Shown piece after piece: positions 61,838 to 64,000 of a stretch of DNA of 64,000 nucleotides (its first letter is position 1; the number at the start of each line of letters is the position of its first letter). The position numbers and the translations under genes are program-made. This DNA comes from an uncultured Marinifilum sp. Lineage in GTDB: Bacteria > Bacteroidota > Bacteroidia > Bacteroidales > Marinifilaceae. The stretch spans positions 4,266,923 through 4,330,922 of the forward strand of contig NZ_OY781918.1 of assembly GCF_963677195.1 (NCBI RefSeq), read 5' to 3'. The notes under the pieces are model-generated. The model was not told the DNA's origin. It was given only the letters and a program-made list of their open reading frames with translations, and searched no databases.

Positions 61838-62813
61838 TGCGATCAGTATTAAAAGCCTTGAAATATATTTAGGAATAAATGGTGATAAATTTCGAAGACA
61901 GTACAAAACAAATTTAAGTGGTTTTGATCAATGGGATAAAAAGCTACACGCCAAAGATTACCTGATATTTCCTGAAAACATAGGTTCTAATTTAGCTCTT
62001 GATGAAACAGCCTTTTCAAATGGAGAGTTGTATACCATTCTCAGTAACAAAGATAAAAAAGGAAAGCAAGGTAGCTTGGTTGGTGTGTTTAACGGAACAC
62101 AAGCTGATTCCATTATAAGTTTAATTCGCGAACACATTTCAGAAGAGTTGCGCTATACCGTTAAAGAAGTTACTCTTGACATGGCTGGTAGCATGAATAA
62201 GATCGCAAGAAAATGTTTTCTAAAAGCTGAAATCACTACAGATCGATTTCATGTGCAAAAGCTGGCCAATGATGCCGTACAAGAGCTTAGAATTAAGCAT
62301 AGGTGGAAGATAATAGATGATGAAAATGCAGAGTATAAGAAAGCGAAATTAGAAGGAAAATTGTATAAACCTGAAATATTGGAAAATGGTGATACACTGC
62401 GACAATTGATGGCTAGAGCTCGTTATGCATTGTATAAATCTCCGGAAAAATGGACTACATCTCAAGAAATCAGAGCTCGTTTATTATTTGAAAGATTTCC
62501 CGAAATTAAGAAAGCATACAGGCTCTCGGATGGACTTAGAAAAATATACAATCAATCTTTAGAACCAAATGTAGCAAGACTTAAACTAGCACAATGGTTC
62601 GATGAAATTGAAAGAGCCGGAATGGATTCTTTTAATTCAATAAAAAGAACTTTTGAAGTACATCATAAACAAATTGTTAATTATTTCTTGAATAGAAGTA
62701 CAAACGCTTTTGCCGAATCTTTAAATGCTAAAATTAAAAATTTCAGAAGATCTTTAAGAGGGATTGTTGATTTAGATTTCTTCCTTTTTAGGTTATCTAA
62801 AATTTTTGCTTAG
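61836..62813 (+). CDS. ISAon1-family transposase, catalytic frame
   Basis: The open frame runs from before 61836 (NAISIKSLEIYLGINGDKFR) to 62813; the TTG at 62028 is not a convincing start because conserved catalytic sequence lies upstream. ISL3 DDE residues: D in LALDETAFSNG, D in VTLDMAGSMNK, E in TNAFAESLNAKIKNFRR. No ATG exists at the junction, so expression probably needs a +1 frameshift from the first frame or an alternative start. No internal stop, so it looks intact. Confidence 0.85.
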   Translation, partial: NAISIKSLEIYLGINGDKFRRQYKTNLSGFDQWDKKLHAKDYLIFPENIGSNLALDETAFSNGELYTILSNKDKKGKQGSLVGVFNGTQADSIISLIREHISEELRYTVKEVTLDMAGSMNKIARKCFLKAEITTDRFHVQKLANDAVQELRIKHRWKIIDDENAEYKKAKLEGKLYKPEILENGDTLRQLMARARYALYKSPEKWTTSQEIRARLLFERFPEIKKAYRLSDGLRKIYNQSLEPNVARLKLAQWFDEIERAGMDSFNSIKRTFEVHHKQIVNYFLNRSTNAFAESLNAKIKNFRRSLRGIVDLDFFLFRLSKIFA

Positions 62814-63204
62814 CTAAAAAAAAATGTGGAGTAGACCCAACTTTTGATGGTGACCCGGTAAAACTCCACCTACATAAATAATAAAGTCTCCTTCTTTTAA
62901 AATAGACTTACCTGAATTATCTACAAAAGAAAAATACTCTGGATTCAAATCGAAACTAACTTTTTTAGTTTCTCCAGCCTTTACATTTACTTTAGCAAAA
63001 CTCTTAAGAGATGTAATAGGAAGAGCAATTTTATGTCCTTAGTCTTATTTGTAATGTACACTTGAACCACTTCTTCTCCATCAATACCTGATGTATTTTC
63101 CACATCAATCTCAACTCTTACTTTTTCGCCAAATTTTGCCGATTTTGAAACTTTTAAATTTGAACATTTTAACTTGCTACAAATCAAACAATTGCATATC
63201 TAAA

Positions 63205-63999
63205 CTATTTATCCATTTTTTCACAAACCCATATTTTTCTGGCAAAATTTCTCTTCCCGCTTTTACTAACACTACAGGAATCTGCTACTCTAAACCCTAT
63301 GCTGCCAATTAAATTTGTAATATCCGAAGTAGATACAATTACTAGCAAATCTGTAACTTTTGCTGTTGACTCAATAATATGTAAGATATCGTTATGGCTT
63401 GCACTGCTAAATAAATTGTAGGGTAAATCGATAATAGCTGCTTCATAAAGCTCATTAATATCTTTAATATCGGAGTGATATACATTTGCTACGTAATTAA
63501 AGTAAGATAAATTTTCTCGTGCATCCATACATACCTTCCAATTAATTTCACAACCTTCGATATTATATCCTGCAAAACAAGCTTCTAGCATTATTGTGCC
63601 TACACCACAACATGCATCAAGTAAATGTGTTTCTTTATTTGCCCTTGTGGCAATATTAACCAACGATTTGGCAACATTTATACTTATTGAGTTGCTGTAC
63701 GAACATGGCTTTTGTTTGTGTTTATGCCAGGCAAAATTATCTTTTGTTAAGGTCCCAAAATACCAAACACCTTCGTAATAACATAAAGCATAAGTTATTA
63801 TTGGATTATAATAATCAGGATTACCCTCTATGCTATATCCTATATCTTTTAACTTTTTAAGTCTCTTAGCATATTCAGTTGTATCGCCATTAAAAACTAA
63901 ATATTCAACCTTAAAACCTTCAACACATATTTCTTGTTTTCTAATTTCATTTATTAGCGCAGAATAATCTTCCGAACAAGATATAATATCCAGTCTATT
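63205..63999 (-). CDS. TRM11-like SAM-dependent RNA methyltransferase, 5' end outside window
   Basis: The minus-strand frame is open to the window edge, so at least 264 residues are present and the start is missing. A PUA/THUMP-like N-terminal part is suggested (EYLVFNGDTTEYAKRLKKLK, WYFGTLTKDNFAWHKH), then KPCSYSNSISINVAKSLVNI and the SAM site LLDACCGVGTIMLEACFAGY. The catalytic motif is DLPYN, the N-methyltransferase (D/N)-x-P-Y type. This layout fits TRM11/Trm14-like tRNA guanosine methyltransferases. It lies 18 bases upstream of the GH3 remnant, on the same strand. Confidence 0.8.
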   Translation of the reverse strand, partial: NRLDIISCSEDYSALINEIRKQEICVEGFKVEYLVFNGDTTEYAKRLKKLKDIGYSIEGNPDYYNPIITYALCYYEGVWYFGTLTKDNFAWHKHKQKPCSYSNSISINVAKSLVNIATRANKETHLLDACCGVGTIMLEACFAGYNIEGCEINWKVCMDARENLSYFNYVANVYHSDIKDINELYEAAIIDLPYNLFSSASHNDILHIIESTAKVTDLLVIVSTSDITNLIGSIGFRVADSCSVSKSGKRNFARKIWVCEKMDK

Positions 64000-64000
64000 C

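Larger units (their letters stand above)
61388..62856 (+). mobile_element. ISAon1-type (ISL3 family) insertion sequence
   Basis: 1469 bp with 24-bp imperfect terminal inverted repeats (shared core TCAAAAGTTGGGTCT). Both sides carry the perfect 8-bp target duplication GGTAAAAC (61380-61387 and 62857-62864), the ISL3 size. It sits inside the GH3 remnant. Confidence 0.93.
61337..63187 (-). pseudogene. GH3 beta-glucosidase C-terminal remnant, split by an insertion sequence
   Basis: Reading the minus strand: SNLKVSKSAKFGEKVRVEID, then NTSGIDGEEVVQVYI, a frame change near 63036, LPITSLKSFAKVNVKAGETK, FSFVDNSGKSILKEGDFIIY and VGGVLP. The IS sequence 61388-62856 interrupts here, and the frame resumes as SYKAPTKGYYQLK-stop. 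This is the Fn3-like C-terminal domain of GH3 enzymes. The catalytic domains are missing beyond about 63187. Three lesions: 5' loss, one-base indel, IS insertion. Confidence 0.85.

Overview
The window looks like a chromosomal segment of a marine Bacteroidota, probably near the Marinifilaceae/Marinilabiliales (inference). The evidence is AT-rich DNA, sulfatase and glycosidase clusters, type IX secretion (T9SS) signals, a TPR-LuxR regulator, IntDOT-like recombinase and IS66/ISAon1 elements, and several matches to the Bacteroidota sigma-70 promoter (TTG - about 19-20 nt - TAnnTTTG).

Region 1 (2-10446) is a polysaccharide-degradation block. Three sulfatases, a GH2 beta-galactosidase and a GH29 fucosidase lie in one direction and end at a strong terminator. 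A convergent membrane-anchored TPR-LuxR regulator follows. The likely substrate is a sulfated, fucose- and galactose-containing glycan.

Region 2 (10725-17366) is core genome: an MBL-fold hydrolase, a bile-acid-symporter-like transporter, an RsmI-like methyltransferase, a DHH phosphoesterase, NDP kinase, a DciA-like DUF721 protein, RecF and a TPR membrane protein. It is followed by about 800 nt without genes.

Region 3 (18179-18903) is a tRNA array with its own promoter: Tyr-Gly-Tyr-Gly as a 222-bp tandem duplication, a broken tRNA-Ser copy carrying a palindrome, and an intact tRNA-Ser(TGA).

Region 4 (18826-54310) is the highlight: a 35.5-kb integrative island in the 3' end of tRNA-Ser, bounded by a 16-bp direct repeat, with a tyrosine recombinase at its left end. 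I see no relaxase or conjugation genes. Its cargo is an 11-gene, roughly 28-kb minus-strand operon plus two divergent genes. They encode a PorP/SprF-OmpA fusion, an outer-membrane barrel, giant secreted proteins, two lipoproteins, an SprB-repeat protein of 2717 aa and a type-B T9SS substrate. Inside the operon a 1448-aa secreted protein has a metallopeptidase motif followed by a C-terminal half of much lower GC. Two small membrane genes come directly after it. This is the architecture of a polymorphic toxin with immunity genes. One candidate immunity gene is cut by an in-frame stop next to a palindromic insert.

Region 5 (54311-64000) is a decaying accessory zone. It holds a PD-(D/E)XK-like nuclease fused to TPRs, several gene remnants including a zinc-ribbon pseudogene, an IS66 element that truncates a gene, an ISAon1-type element with a perfect 8-bp target duplication inside a GH3 remnant, and a partial TRM11-like methyltransferase that runs off the window.
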